A stretch of DNA of 64,000 nucleotides from Tahibacter aquaticus (lineage in GTDB: Bacteria; Pseudomonadota; Gammaproteobacteria; Xanthomonadales; Rhodanobacteraceae), in the NCBI RefSeq assembly GCF_004363655.1, contig NZ_SNZH01000007.1:1-64000 (forward strand), read 5' to 3'. Shown piece after piece: positions 35,150 through 43,932 of the stretch. A program made the position numbers and the translations under genes. Below the pieces are notes generated by a model. The model saw only the letters and a program-made list of their open reading frames with translations. It ran no database searches and was not told the origin of the DNA. How positions within the stretch are numbered: position 1 is the first letter of the stretch; every line of letters begins with the position of its first letter.

Positions 35150-36352
35150 ATGAACCATGTCAACAACAAGACCGTGATCGGTCTGGCCGTCGCCGCCGGC
35201 ATCGCCCTGATTGCGGCGATCGCGCTGGGCACGGCGCGCAAGCCCGACGCCGAGCACGCTGGCCAGGTCGCCACCCTGGCACTGCCCGAGCTGGACAACC
35301 ACCTCAACGACGTAAAGAGTTTCAGCATCACCGGCCCCGGCCAGAAGCTGCTCGCGACGCTGGAAAAAGACGCCGGCGGCTGGACGCTGAAGGAAAAGGG
35401 CGGCTACCGCGCCGATGCGGGCAAGGTGCGCGAATACCTGCTCAAGCTCGGCCAGTCGCGCCTGCTCGAAGCCAAGACCACCAACGAGCAGCGCTACGCC
35501 GAGCTTGGCCTGGCCGACATCGGCGCGACCGGCAGCACTGGCGTGCTGCTCGCCCTCGACGGCCTGGGCAAGCCGGTGCAACTGCTGCTGGGCAATGTGA
35601 ACACGCGCGGCGATGCCACCTTCGTGCGCCGCGCCGGCGACAAGCAAAGCTGGCTGGCCAAGGGCAACCTGCTGCCGGACAAGACCGCGGCCAACTGGCT
35701 GGACAAGAGCATCGTCGACCTGCCCGCCACGCGCGTGCGCGAGGTCGTGCTGAACAAGCCCGAGGGCAAGCCGCTGCGCGTGTTCAAGCAGCAGCCAGCC
35801 GATACCAGCTACGCGGTCGCCGATCTGCCCCGTGGCCGCGAACTGGCCTCGGAGTTCGCTGCCAATTCGCTGGGCACTACCCTGGCCGGGCTCACCTTCG
35901 AAGACGTGCTGCCCGCCGCGCAAGCCGCGGCGCCGGCCGACAAGCTATACCGCAGCAGCTTTGCTGCCTTCGACGGACTGGTGGTCGAGGTGACGGCCTG
36001 GAAGAAGGACGACAAGTTCTACGCCCAGCTGCAGGCGCGCAAGGATGCCGCTGCGGCCGACAGCGGCATTGCCGCGGCGCAGGCCAGGGCCAAGGCCGAC
36101 TGGGACGCGCAGCAGGCGGCACCGGCGGCGGCCGAAGCCAAGCCGGCCGCGCAGCCACCGCTGTCCGTCAGCGATCCGGCCAAGGACAAGAGCGAGCGCC
36201 TGGCCGCGCTGGATGCGGAAGTGGCCAGGCTCAATCTGCATTTCAACGGCTGGACCTACCAGTTGCCGCAGTACAAATTCGCCAACCTGGAAAAATCGGT
36301 GGATGAGTACCTCAAGCCGCTGGAAGAAAAGAAAACCACTGGAAAGAAATAA
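35150..36352 (+). CDS. DUF4340 domain protein
   Basis: 400 residues with one N-terminal membrane helix (VIGLAVAAGIALIAAIALG). The periplasmic DUF4340 domain covers about 70-280: SFSITGPGQKLLATLEKDAG, GGWTLKEKGGYRADAGKVRE, RYAELGLADIGATGSTGVLL. After an Ala-rich charged stretch it ends in NGWTYQLPQYKFANLEKS. Always found after GldG-type genes in this kind of operon; probably part of the same envelope complex. AAGGAG lies upstream of the ATG. Confidence 0.88.
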   Translation: MNHVNNKTVIGLAVAAGIALIAAIALGTARKPDAEHAGQVATLALPELDNHLNDVKSFSITGPGQKLLATLEKDAGGWTLKEKGGYRADAGKVREYLLKLGQSRLLEAKTTNEQRYAELGLADIGATGSTGVLLALDGLGKPVQLLLGNVNTRGDATFVRRAGDKQSWLAKGNLLPDKTAANWLDKSIVDLPATRVREVVLNKPEGKPLRVFKQQPADTSYAVADLPRGRELASEFAANSLGTTLAGLTFEDVLPAAQAAAPADKLYRSSFAAFDGLVVEVTAWKKDDKFYAQLQARKDAAAADSGIAAAQARAKADWDAQQAAPAAAEAKPAAQPPLSVSDPAKDKSERLAALDAEVARLNLHFNGWTYQLPQYKFANLEKSVDEYLKPLEEKKTTGKK

Positions 36353-36460
36353 GCGCCACGCTTTTTTTCAATATGGCCGAAACCGTGGCTGCTGTGGCAA
36401 TCCGGCGCAAATCGACGTTGCTGAACACGTCCATACAAATCGGCGGATAGCCTTGTGCCA

Positions 36461-36490
36461 AGCCGGAAAGCGCACGCTTTCCGGCTTTTT
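36461..36490 (+). terminator. Intrinsic terminator after the ABC operon
   Basis: AGCCGGAAAGCG-CAC-GCTTTCCGGCTTTTT: a 10-12 bp stem, tight loop and T-run about 110 bases after the DUF4340 stop codon. Confidence 0.9.
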
Positions 36491-36539
36491 ACTTCTAAAC
36501 AAGTGCGCAACAGCAACGTATTGTGCGTTGCATCACGCG

Positions 36540-36806
36540 CCGTTAAGATGCGGGCCGTCCCGAAGCAATCGCCCGGGCGTATCGTCGTATCCCACCAGTC
36601 AGGCTTGACTCGTGAGTGCCGCGCACTCGCGCGGACGGCTGCGCCTGCGGCAAGACGATGTGCGCAAAGGCGACCTCGGGAATGCGATGTGCGGTACTAC
36701 CGCTCCCTGGAGGAGCGTCGGCCAGCTGGCCGCCGCGCTGTGCCCGCAAGGTGTGCAGCGCACGGCCCGGATGACTGTCCGGCAACGGTTCGACACTGGA
36801 GGAACC
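36540..36806 (+). promoter_or_regulatory. Long structured leader before a small gene
   Basis: About 265 bases between the terminator and the small gene at 36807 with many short inverted repeats: GAGTG-CCGC-GCACTC near 36610, GCTCCCTGGAGGAGC near 36700, GGCCAGCTGGCC near 36720, and GCCGCGCTG...CAGCGCACGGC. It ends in GGAGGAACC before the ATG. The density of hairpins suggests an RNA leader or regulator rather than plain spacer. It matches no riboswitch consensus that I can recall. Promoter not placed. Confidence 0.35.
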
Positions 36807-37049
36807 ATGAGGGAGCACCTTTTCATCGCCGCACCGCTCGCTGGCAAGACCTGCGCCGGCGACCTGCTGCCACCGAATGCCGCCGGCATGGCCGGTTTCG
36901 CCACGACTGCCGGCGCCCTGCACGCGCTGGGCGTGGACCACTCTGCCGGTAGCTGGCAGGTCGCACAGCAGGCCAGAGCCTTCCAGAACATTCCTTCCTA
37001 CCACGCGCACGGCCCGATCTTCACCGGCCGGCACGTTACCCACTTCTGA
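36807..37049 (+). CDS. 80-residue hypothetical protein
   Basis: ATG preceded by the near-perfect ribosome site GGAGGAA. The peptide MREHLFIAAPLAGKTCAGDL continues with Gly/Ala/His-rich sequence (GFATTAGALHALGVDHSAGS, SYHAHGPIFTGRHVTHF). Five histidines in the last 35 residues are notable. No signal peptide, no recognised family. It stands alone behind the structured leader, between two terminated or opposing units. Confidence 0.5.
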   Translation: MREHLFIAAPLAGKTCAGDLLPPNAAGMAGFATTAGALHALGVDHSAGSWQVAQQARAFQNIPSYHAHGPIFTGRHVTHF

Positions 37050-37257
37050 CCGTTCCGCCCCGGGGAGACCTGAGAATCCGCGGGGTGGCCAGTCTGAAGC
37101 CCCTGGAGCAAGGCAAGGCGCCAAGGATGGCGCAAACCTCCCGTCAGAGTCTGCCGCGGGACCGGCTGCAACTGGTCCTGCGGTTTCTGCGATTTTCGCA
37201 GCGGGCCAGTACTTGCGATTAGCCTTGTTGCTTAATGCAACAGGGGAATATTAGTAC

Positions 37258-37635
37258 CTATTTCTGTCGCCAGGCCGCCACTGCCAGCGCCAGCCATCCG
37301 GCGATCAGCGCCAGGCCGCCCAGCGGCGTAATCGCACCGAACCAGCGCGGGCCACCCAGGGCCAGTGCGAACAGCGTGCCCGAGAACACCAGCGTTCCGG
37401 CCAGAAAAAGCGCCACGGCCACTAGCGCCGGCCTGCCGCCGCCGCTGTCGGCCCAGCGCGCCGCGAACAGCGCGGCGAGCACATGCCAGAACAGGTAGTT
37501 GACGCCGGTTTGCCAGATGGCCAGCTGTGATGGGTCGAGCCTGTTGCGCAGGGCGTGGGCGCCGAAGGCGCCGAACATCACGCCCAATGCACCTCCCAGG
37601 GCGGCAAGCAACAACAATTTTCGTGCAAATGCCAT
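37258..37635 (-). CDS. DUF423 family membrane protein (YgdD-like)
   Basis: 125 residues, four membrane helices. Family features: LAALGGALGVMFGAFGAHAL at the first helix with the conserved GAFGAH, WQTGVNYLFWHVLAALFAAR, FSGTLFALALGG and the closing TPLGGLALIAGWLALA. Inner membrane protein of unknown function, conserved across proteobacteria (E. coli YgdD). Confidence 0.92.
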   Translation of the reverse strand: MAFARKLLLLAALGGALGVMFGAFGAHALRNRLDPSQLAIWQTGVNYLFWHVLAALFAARWADSGGGRPALVAVALFLAGTLVFSGTLFALALGGPRWFGAITPLGGLALIAGWLALAVAAWRQK

Positions 37636-37757
37636 CGGACCGTCCTGTCTGCGGAAACCGTGAATTTGCCTGAGGGTTCCTCGTTACGATCGATCTTGAT
37701 AAGCATCGCATGTAGAAGAAGCCCCGCACACGGCGAGGCTTCTAGCCTAGCATCAAG

Positions 37758-37988
37758 CTATTTGGTGCGTTCCATTAGCTCGAAGTCGTGCTCTGAACCA
37801 GAGTAGTGAATGAGCCCGTACTTCGACGACTCCACTAGCGCGCCGATGGAGAGATAACTCCATTCATTCATCGGATAACGACTCGAGAACTTACCTTGAT
37901 CGATTACCGCAACGACACTACCTGTGTCTCCTCCACCAAGATCAACGGTGTCTCCTAGCAAAACAGGCCTGCCGCCGCAATATTTCAT
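37758..37988 (-). CDS. Small conserved protein, immunity-like
   Basis: 76 residues from the ATG at 37988, preceded by AGGAGG. Strand-rich pattern MKYCGGRPVLLGDTVDLGGG, then GSVVAVID, SYLSIGALVESSKYGLIHYS and a final acidic segment DFELMERTK. Proteins of this kind (MKY-x-x-G-x-x-V-x-x-GD, then the GLIHY segment) are common, often next to polymorphic toxins or their remnants, and are thought to include immunity proteins. No toxin gene is adjacent here, so it is an orphan. Confidence 0.65.
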   Translation of the reverse strand: MKYCGGRPVLLGDTVDLGGGDTGSVVAVIDQGKFSSRYPMNEWSYLSIGALVESSKYGLIHYSGSEHDFELMERTK

Positions 37989-38236
37989 GGTTGCCTCCTG
38001 GGAACTCCCTTTACAGGCAGCCGCGCGTGCGCGAGCGAGCACTACGCGCGCAATGCCACGGCCGGTCCTTGCTGTCGGTGAAGTGCGAATGGGGTGTCGT
38101 GCAGGCGACGCGTCTATTGGACCGGATCGGCGTCGGCCCAGTCTTCAACTAGGCGTTAAGTGCCTTTGCCATTTTTTTAAAACGCGAATTCGCAGGCGGA
38201 CTGAGAAATGCACAGGCGGCCACAGTGGCGCGCTAT

Positions 38237-38743
38237 TCAGTAGTCGATGGCAAAGACGCTGGATCTGACGCCGTCGGCCGACTCCATCGAGCGCTCGAAG
38301 CGCAATCCCATCTTTTCCAGCAAACCGATCGACCGCACATTGTGCGGCGCGGCGATCGCCAGCACCCGTCGCAGCCCCAGCCCGTCCCGCGCATAGTCCA
38401 GCGTCGCCTGTGCCGCTTCGGCCGCATAGCCCTGGCCCCAGTAAGCGGGCAGCAGGGCATAGCCGATGTCGACGTGTTCCAGCGTGTCGCGCTTGATAAG
38501 GCCGCACATGCCGATGGCCTGGCCGGTGGATTTCAGGTCTACGCGATAGAGGCCGTGGCCGCAGCGCTGGTACATGGCGAGCGGACCGTTGATCAGGTAG
38601 TTGCGCGCATCGTCGAGGGTGCGCACGCCTTTGTCGCCGATGAACTCCAGCCAGGAAGGCTCGTTCACCAGTTGCAGAATAAATTCTGCGTCATCAGATA
38701 CAAAGTGTTCCAGGCGCAGGCGCGGGGTTTCGATCACGCTCAT
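38237..38743 (-). CDS. GNAT family N-acetyltransferase (RimJ/RimL type)
   Basis: 168 residues. IETPRLRLEHFVSDDAEFIL opening, IGMCGLIKRDTLEHVDIGYA, acetyl-CoA loop LPAYWGQGYAAEAAQ and NVRSIGLLEKMGLRFE. A complete RimJ/L-type acetyltransferase; substrate unknown. It is followed on the same strand, 14 bases upstream, by the dimethylargininase gene, so the two may be cotranscribed. Confidence 0.88.
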   Translation of the reverse strand: MSVIETPRLRLEHFVSDDAEFILQLVNEPSWLEFIGDKGVRTLDDARNYLINGPLAMYQRCGHGLYRVDLKSTGQAIGMCGLIKRDTLEHVDIGYALLPAYWGQGYAAEAAQATLDYARDGLGLRRVLAIAAPHNVRSIGLLEKMGLRFERSMESADGVRSSVFAIDY

Positions 38744-38757
38744 TGCGGCACGTCCGG

Positions 38758-39528
38758 TCAGTAGCGCAGCGAAAGGCAGCTCAGGCCGCCGTCCATCTTG
38801 CGGAATTCGCTCATGTCCAGCTCGATCAGGGCATAGCCCAGTTCGCGCAGGCGTGCAGCCGTGCGGCGATAGCCGGCGGCGATCAGCACATGGTCGTTCA
38901 CGCGTACCGCATTGGCTGCATACATTTCGTCGGACTCCACCAGCACGCGCTCGTAGGCGGCAAAAGCCGGATGCGCGGCCAGCGCCTCGATCAGCAGCAG
39001 GCGGCCGTCGCCGAGCCAGCTCATGCCGCTTTTCAGATGCAGGATGCCGTCGACGCCGTGAATATCGACCAGGCTGCTGCTGTAGCCCGCCTCGTGCAGC
39101 AGGGCGGCCAGCTGCTGCGCACCGGCTTCGTTGGTCCGTGCCGAGACACCGATGAACACATGTTCGCCGGCCTCGCAGATGTCGCCGCCGTCGACGCTGC
39201 CCGGCGCAGCGATCGCCTGCAGCGGCAAGCCCTGGTTTTCCAGGCAGATTCGTATGGCTTCGATCTCGCCGACGCGGCTGGCCGCACCGGGCAAGGTCAG
39301 CACGCGGCAGCGCGGCAGCAGTACCGCCGTGTCTTCGACGAAGGTGGCGTCGGGGTGGCGCGGGTCAGCGGGCAGCGCAGTCAGTTGCAGGCCGCAGCGC
39401 TGCAGTGCGGCGCAATACTGCGCGTGCTGTGCCAGGGCGAGGTTGAAGTCGGGCGGCCCCAGGTCTTCACGGGTAAGGCCGTCGGCGAAATTCTTGCTGG
39501 GCGGGCGAACGATCGCTTGCGTGAACAC
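38758..39528 (-). CDS. ddaH: Dimethylarginine dimethylaminohydrolase (dimethylargininase)
   Basis: 256 residues, usual for bacterial DDAH. Hydrolyses N-omega-methylated arginines to citrulline and methylamines. Pentein-fold motifs: DATFVEDTAVL (substrate-binding Asp/Glu), SVDGGDICEAGEHVFIG, LHLKSGMSWLG with the catalytic His, and the nucleophile Cys251 in GGLSCLSLRY at the extreme C-terminus. Cytoplasmic. Arginine deiminase cannot be excluded from fold alone, but length and motif spacing favour DDAH. Confidence 0.9.
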   Translation of the reverse strand: MFTQAIVRPPSKNFADGLTREDLGPPDFNLALAQHAQYCAALQRCGLQLTALPADPRHPDATFVEDTAVLLPRCRVLTLPGAASRVGEIEAIRICLENQGLPLQAIAAPGSVDGGDICEAGEHVFIGVSARTNEAGAQQLAALLHEAGYSSSLVDIHGVDGILHLKSGMSWLGDGRLLLIEALAAHPAFAAYERVLVESDEMYAANAVRVNDHVLIAAGYRRTAARLRELGYALIELDMSEFRKMDGGLSCLSLRY

Positions 39529-39623
39529 GGGCGGACTCGCGGCACTGGGTTGGGCACGTTAGCGGCTTCGTGGCCTCCTGTGAAGCGGTCTGGCTGCAGC
39601 GGCGGCGGCTTGTGCAGTAAGCC

Positions 39624-40055
39624 TCAGGCGCCAGTCGGCAGGGCGTTGGCGTCGTACTGCGCCGCAAACTGCGCGGTCGGCGGAATGGGCGTGATGATGT
39701 CGATCAGCACGCCGTTGGGATCGGCGGTGATGAAATGACGCTGGCCGAAGTCTTCGTCGCGCAGGCTGCGCAGTATCGGCAGCCCGGCAGCGACGAGGCG
39801 TTCGTGTACGCCATCCACATCGTCCACCTCGAAGTTCAGCAGCAGGCCGGCGGCCCGGCCGCGGCCTGTGGCGGGAATGGTGTCGTGCTGGCCGTCGAGT
39901 ACTGCCAGGTTCACCGCGGCATCGCCGTGCAGCTGCAGGTGTACGTACCAGTCGCTGCTGAACAGGGCGACGAAGCCGAAATGCCGCTGGTAGAAAGCCG
40001 CTGTGCCGGCCACGTCGCCGGTCATGATCACGGGGTAGTAGCTGCTGACTTTCAT
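39624..40055 (-). CDS. VOC (glyoxalase/bleomycin resistance) superfamily protein
   Basis: 143 residues, two beta-alpha-beta-beta-beta modules: [20 protein letters not shown] with the RHFGF turn, then [20 protein letters not shown] and the last strand [12 protein letters not shown]. The metal ligand positions are partly changed, so catalytic type is unclear. Divergent from a TetR regulator, with two palindromes in the 65-base gap, the first only 21 bases from this start codon: probably repressed by that regulator. Confidence 0.88.
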   Translation of the reverse strand: MKVSSYYPVIMTGDVAGTAAFYQRHFGFVALFSSDWYVHLQLHGDAAVNLAVLDGQHDTIPATGRGRAAGLLLNFEVDDVDGVHERLVAAGLPILRSLRDEDFGQRHFITADPNGVLIDIITPIPPTAQFAAQYDANALPTGA

Positions 40056-40075
40056 CTTGTGTCTCCGTGGTTCTG

Positions 40076-40120
40076 CATACAGACTGTATGTGGATTGAAA
40101 TTAACATACAGGCTGTATGT
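40076..40120. promoter_or_regulatory. Paired TetR operators between VOC and tetR genes
   Basis: Two palindromes with the same half-site: CATACAG-A-CTGTATG at 40076-40090 and ACATACAG-G-CTGTATGT at 40104-40120, centres 29 bases apart. The spacing is nearly three helical turns, which fits cooperative binding of two dimers on one face. The second abuts the proposed start codon of the regulator gene, so bound repressor would block both directions. Confidence 0.85.
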
Positions 40121-40795
40121 ATGCCAAGAAGCAAAGCCAAGCCACCGTTGCGCGCCCGCCCTGCCAAACCCGAGCCCGTCAAGCCAGCACCGCGCAGCAA
40201 CCGCGACCGCACCGACGCCACTCGACTGGCCCTGCTCGATGCGGCACGCGAGCTGTTCGTGCGCAAGGGTTATGGCGATACCTCCACGCCCGAGGTGTGC
40301 GTGGCCGCCGGCATCACCCGCGGCGCGCTGTATCACCACTTTGTGGACAAGCGCGATCTGTTCCGCCAGGTGCTGCTGCGCGAGGCGCAGGCGGCGCATG
40401 CGCAGATCGAAGCCGCCAGTCCGCCCGGACTCGATGCGCCGTCAGCGCTGCTGGCCGGCAGCGAAGCCTATCTGGATGCGATGCGCGTGGCCGGACGCAC
40501 GCGCCTGCTGTTGCTGGAAGGGCCGGCCGTGCTCGGCCTGAAGGAAGTGCTGGCGCTGGACGAGGCGCATGCGGCGGCGAGCCTGCGCCAGGGGCTTCGC
40601 GCCTGTGCGGTCGGCGCGGGCAGCGTATCGATCGCGGCGCTGGCGCCGCTGCTGGCAGCGGCGTTCGATCGTGCCGCGCTGGAAATCGACGCCGGCGCCG
40701 ACGCGCAGGCCACGCGGGCGGCGATGCTGTGGCTGGTGCGCAGCGTGGCCGGAATCGCTGCGCCGGCGGCGAAACCGGCGCGGCGCAAACACTGA
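40121..40795 (+). CDS. TetR family transcriptional regulator
   Basis: 224 residues from the ATG at 40121. A basic N-terminal arm (PRSKAKPPLRARPAKPEPVK) leads to the TetR helix-turn-helix at about 37-80 (LALLDAARELFVRKGYGDTS, VAAGITRGALYHHFVDKRDL). C-terminal ligand domain like TetR_C groups (LLEGPAVLGLKEVLALDEAH). The start directly follows the operator palindrome with no ribosome site, so the mRNA may be leaderless, or an upstream ATG at 40088 is used. Likely controls the divergent VOC gene and itself. Confidence 0.9.
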   Translation: MPRSKAKPPLRARPAKPEPVKPAPRSNRDRTDATRLALLDAARELFVRKGYGDTSTPEVCVAAGITRGALYHHFVDKRDLFRQVLLREAQAAHAQIEAASPPGLDAPSALLAGSEAYLDAMRVAGRTRLLLLEGPAVLGLKEVLALDEAHAAASLRQGLRACAVGAGSVSIAALAPLLAAAFDRAALEIDAGADAQATRAAMLWLVRSVAGIAAPAAKPARRKH

Positions 40796-40909
40796 GCCGT
40801 CTGCCGGCGGAAGCCAGCAGGGCGGCGGCGTGTTCTTATCGTGCGTCGCCGGTTGCGCTATCTGCCTGATGGCAGAAGGTGTTGCATCCATTGCTGTCAG
40901 GAGGGTTTC

Positions 40910-41470
40910 GTGGCCAGGAAGATTCTGTCGATGCGCAGCCTGTTGCCGATTTCGCTGTTGTTCCTCGCGGCCTGCGCGCAGACGCTGCCGCGTCCTGCCG
41001 CTGCTACGCCAGCGGCGCCGGCCAACCACGGCAAGGTGCAGGCAAGCCTGATCGACGCCCAGGCCGCCGATCGCCATGTCGCCGACGGCGACGTGCAATA
41101 CCAGTCGCCGCAGGCCTGGCCCGACAATGCCATGCCGGACTGTCCGCCTGCTTTGCTCGCGCAGCGCCTGCCGCCGCAGCGGGTCGCGGTGCGGCTGATC
41201 GTCGATACGCAAGGCCGGGTTGCCGACGTGCAGCGCCTGGCCGCGGCAGAGGCCCCGGCGCCGGACGCATTCTTTGCCAGCGTGCAGGCTGCCGTGCAGC
41301 AATGGCAGTTTTCTCCACTGGTGGAACTGCGTCCTGGCCCGCCTACCGAACTGGTCGTCGGCGATGTGTCGACGCGCTATAAAAGCAAGGCGACGCCGCT
41401 GCCGTTCCACCAGGACTACGCCTTCCGCTCCGAGCAGCACGAAGGCAAGCCTGCGGTAACGACGGATTGA
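40910..41470 (+). CDS. TonB-like lipoprotein
   Basis: 186 residues from a GTG at 40910, selected by CAGGAGGG and the lipoprotein signal ISLLFLAACAQ (lipobox LAAC). Residues 95-165 resemble a TonB C-terminal/energy transducer domain (QRVAVRLIVDTQGRVADVQR, AAVQQWQFSPL). Without a membrane-spanning TonB N-terminus and ExbBD neighbours, true energy transduction is unlikely. Probably an outer or inner membrane lipoprotein of unknown role. Confidence 0.72.
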   Translation: MARKILSMRSLLPISLLFLAACAQTLPRPAAATPAAPANHGKVQASLIDAQAADRHVADGDVQYQSPQAWPDNAMPDCPPALLAQRLPPQRVAVRLIVDTQGRVADVQRLAAAEAPAPDAFFASVQAAVQQWQFSPLVELRPGPPTELVVGDVSTRYKSKATPLPFHQDYAFRSEQHEGKPAVTTD

Positions 41471-41473
41471 TCT

Positions 41474-41505
41474 GCCGGCGACGCTGCCGGCACAGCGTCG
41501 CCGGC
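41474..41505. terminator. Hairpin between convergent genes
   Basis: GCCGGCGACGCTG-CCGGCA-CAGCGTCGCCGGC: perfect 13-bp stem exactly in the 45-base gap between the converging lipoprotein and OB-fold genes. No T-run, so the termination mechanism is uncertain. Confidence 0.55.
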
Positions 41506-41515
41506 GCCCAGCGGC

Positions 41516-42400
41516 TTAGAGCGCCTTGACGCAACCGTCCAGCCAGACCACGTGCTTGAACTGGTCGTAACGCGAGAACGTGCCGGTCAGCACAATCTTG
41601 TCGCGCTCGCGCAGGGTCAGCGCGTAGGCGGTCTGGTTTTTCGCCATGATGCAGCTGATGCTGACCTTGAACTGCGCGCCCATCGGGCCGGGCTTGATCA
41701 GCATGTCGCCGGGCTCGGGAATGTCGAAGCCGACGTTGTAGTCGTCGCCGTCTTCCATGATGAAGGCCGCGCGCCCGGTCAGGGTGTATTTCTTGCCTTT
41801 GTAGCGCGGGTTGATGGTCGACTGGTTTTCGTTGGCCTGGTTGGCCAGCTTGAGCGAGAACGCCAGCGCGTCGAGTTTTTCCGGCGCGGCGGTGGCGGTG
41901 CGTGCGGCCGCGTCCCTGGCGGCGCGCTCGCCGGCGGCGCCAGGCTTGAGCGTCGCCAGCATCTTGCAGATTTCCTCGCGCATGCTGTCGGCCTTGGTCA
42001 AGGCGCCACGGCCGAGTTTCACTTCCAGGCTCACGGTGGTGACGCTGTTTTCCTGCGCCGCGCTGACGATCATGGGAATGGGTTTGTGCTGGAAGGTTTC
42101 CGGCTCTTCGATCAGCAGGCTGCCGCCTTCCGCATCGGCGGCGAGCACGTTCATTTTCTTTTCCAGCGCAGTAGCCTGCATCTGGTTGATGGCGCTGGCG
42201 ACGCTGAGGTCGGCCAGCGCCACTGACGAGCGATAGCTGCTGCCGGTGAAGGCATTGCCCTGTTTGCTGAAATTGGATTCGCAATTGCCGGCGAACGATG
42301 GGGCCGAGCCGATCAGGCTGGCCAGGCACAGGGCGCTCGCCAGGCGCCGCGTCAACGCCGCCGCAGGCCGCATTCCCGTGCCGGTTTCTGTAGTACGCAT
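41516..42400 (-). CDS. Secreted protein with tRNA_anti-like OB domain
   Basis: 294 residues from the ATG at 42400 (GGAGTGGCT upstream; a TTG at 42421 is an alternative). Signal peptide with hydrophobic LASALCLASLIGSAPSFA. Middle region helical, 60-180. Residues about 190-294 resemble the tRNA_anti-like OB fold (INPRYKGKKYTLTGRAAFIM, then KIVLTGTFSRYD), which in exported proteins is a generic ligand-binding beta-barrel. Role unknown. Confidence 0.65.
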   Translation of the reverse strand: MRTTETGTGMRPAAALTRRLASALCLASLIGSAPSFAGNCESNFSKQGNAFTGSSYRSSVALADLSVASAINQMQATALEKKMNVLAADAEGGSLLIEEPETFQHKPIPMIVSAAQENSVTTVSLEVKLGRGALTKADSMREEICKMLATLKPGAAGERAARDAAARTATAAPEKLDALAFSLKLANQANENQSTINPRYKGKKYTLTGRAAFIMEDGDDYNVGFDIPEPGDMLIKPGPMGAQFKVSISCIMAKNQTAYALTLRERDKIVLTGTFSRYDQFKHVVWLDGCVKAL

Positions 42401-42523
42401 AGCCACTCCATTGCCGTTCAATGAGGTGGCACGCTAACCACGCGGTGCGCCGGGCTTGTTCGAAAAAAGTTAGGCGACACGGCGCGTTACCAATTCGTTA
42501 TCGATACCGCGCCGTCGTTTTGC

Positions 42524-43771
42524 TCAAAGCGCCTGTTCGAAGCCGTCGGCGAAGATCGTCTCGGACGCCCGCGCCACGAATACGCCGCTGCCCCATTCGA
42601 CCTGGTTGTCGCCGGCCGGGTGCAGCGCGGCGACAAAAGCAAGATCGCCGGTGTCGTTGAGGCTGGGCGCGCCGGCAAATACGGCGTCGGTGCTGTTGTT
42701 CTGGCCGATCTGCGCCTTGCCCAGGTCAGTCTGCAACACATCGCCCTTGCCGACGGCCCGCTGCAGCTGCGTGCCGTCGCTGACGAAGATGGCCTGGCCG
42801 TCCTCGTCCTTGCCGCGAAAGGCGACCAGGCCGGCATCGGTGATCGCGGGCGGGAACGCGTCGATCTCGCGCACCAGGCCGGCCGGGTCGACCACGGCGA
42901 TCTCGCTCAATGCGGCGCCGTCGACGCGGTACACCACGCGCCGGTTGTCGGCGAAGCGCGTGGCGACGAAGGCCACGCGGCCGCTGTCGCTCACGCCGAC
43001 CGAGTTGTCGAACTGGCGGATCGGCGAGGCGGCGTCGGTGCCGCGATTGGCCGCCAGCCGGGTCGAATTGCCGTCGCTGGCGAAGCGGCGGATTTCGGTC
43101 GCCGTGGTGAAGTCGGCCGAGGTGGCGACCTTGGCCACGATCGTGCGCGCATCGTCGAAGTTGGGCGTGTACAGGTAGGTATAGCTGCTGCCCGGATCGA
43201 CGCTGCGGTCGACCACGTGCAGCGCAGCGCCGCCCGCGGCGGCCCGCGAGGCATGGCCGCGGCCGCTGCCAAAACTGCCCTGGAAGCCGATGTCGCCGCT
43301 GTTGTTGATCGCCGCCGAGCTGTAGCTGCTCGGAAACACCGGTGCGGTGCCGATGCGCTCGGCGCTCTGCAGCGCATCGTCGTAGCGGTAGATGCCGTCG
43401 GCGCTGCCGGTCTCGACCAGGGTGAACACCACTTGGCCGGCGTCGTTCATGCGCACGGCGGAACTCACCAGCGCATCGACCGGGCCGCGGAACACGATGC
43501 TGCCGCTGCCGTTGCCGCCGAACCAGATGCCGGGTGTGCTGCTGGCGCCGTCGGGGACGACCTGTACCGCGAAGGCGACGCGGCCGGCGTCGTCGATGTC
43601 GGCCGTGATGCTGTTGAAGGACGAGCCCGGCGGCAGGTTGTAGCCGTTGTCGTTGACCAGCAGATTGCTGCGCGCCTGCAGTTGCGGCGGGGCGTAGCTG
43701 GGCAGTTCGGCTAGGGCGGGCAGAGCGCTGCCGGCGAGTACCAGCGCAAGAAGCAAGGTCGGGGTGTGCAT
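42524..43771 (-). CDS. Secreted repeat protein with DGFE tail
   Basis: 415 residues, signal peptide MHTPTLLLALVLAGSALPAL. The body has repeated units of the type [IV]-x-D-x-G-x-[VI]-[AV]-F (DDAGRVAFAV, NDAGQVVFTL, NNSGDIGFQG, SDSGRVAFVA, TDAGLVAFRG, NDTGDLAFVA), spaced 45-60 residues, consistent with a six- or seven-bladed beta-propeller. The C-terminus is ETIFADGFEQAL, sharing the [IL]F-x-x-G-FE tail with proteases in this window. Extracellular; function unknown. Confidence 0.75.
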   Translation of the reverse strand: MHTPTLLLALVLAGSALPALAELPSYAPPQLQARSNLLVNDNGYNLPPGSSFNSITADIDDAGRVAFAVQVVPDGASSTPGIWFGGNGSGSIVFRGPVDALVSSAVRMNDAGQVVFTLVETGSADGIYRYDDALQSAERIGTAPVFPSSYSSAAINNSGDIGFQGSFGSGRGHASRAAAGGAALHVVDRSVDPGSSYTYLYTPNFDDARTIVAKVATSADFTTATEIRRFASDGNSTRLAANRGTDAASPIRQFDNSVGVSDSGRVAFVATRFADNRRVVYRVDGAALSEIAVVDPAGLVREIDAFPPAITDAGLVAFRGKDEDGQAIFVSDGTQLQRAVGKGDVLQTDLGKAQIGQNNSTDAVFAGAPSLNDTGDLAFVAALHPAGDNQVEWGSGVFVARASETIFADGFEQAL

Positions 43772-43886
43772 ACGGCAAGTCCTCGGGCGAACGTTCGACC
43801 CCGCAGACTAGCCGCTGCGCTGCCGTATGTCGTGGCAGCGGTCACTGTTTGGCAGCGGCGCCGCGCGTCGCGGCCTGCCAACGAAA

Positions 43887-43910
43887 GCGGCGCTGCCGTA
43901 GCAGCGCCGC
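43887..43910 (-). terminator. Hairpin after the large subtilase
   Basis: GCGGCGCTGC-CGTA-GCAGCGCCGC, a 10-bp stem; read on the minus strand it is followed by TTTCGTT. It lies 22 bases after the stop codon of the S8 protease gene and is a plausible weak terminator. Confidence 0.6.
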
Positions 43911-43932
43911 CGGTACGCTTACCTCAAGGACT

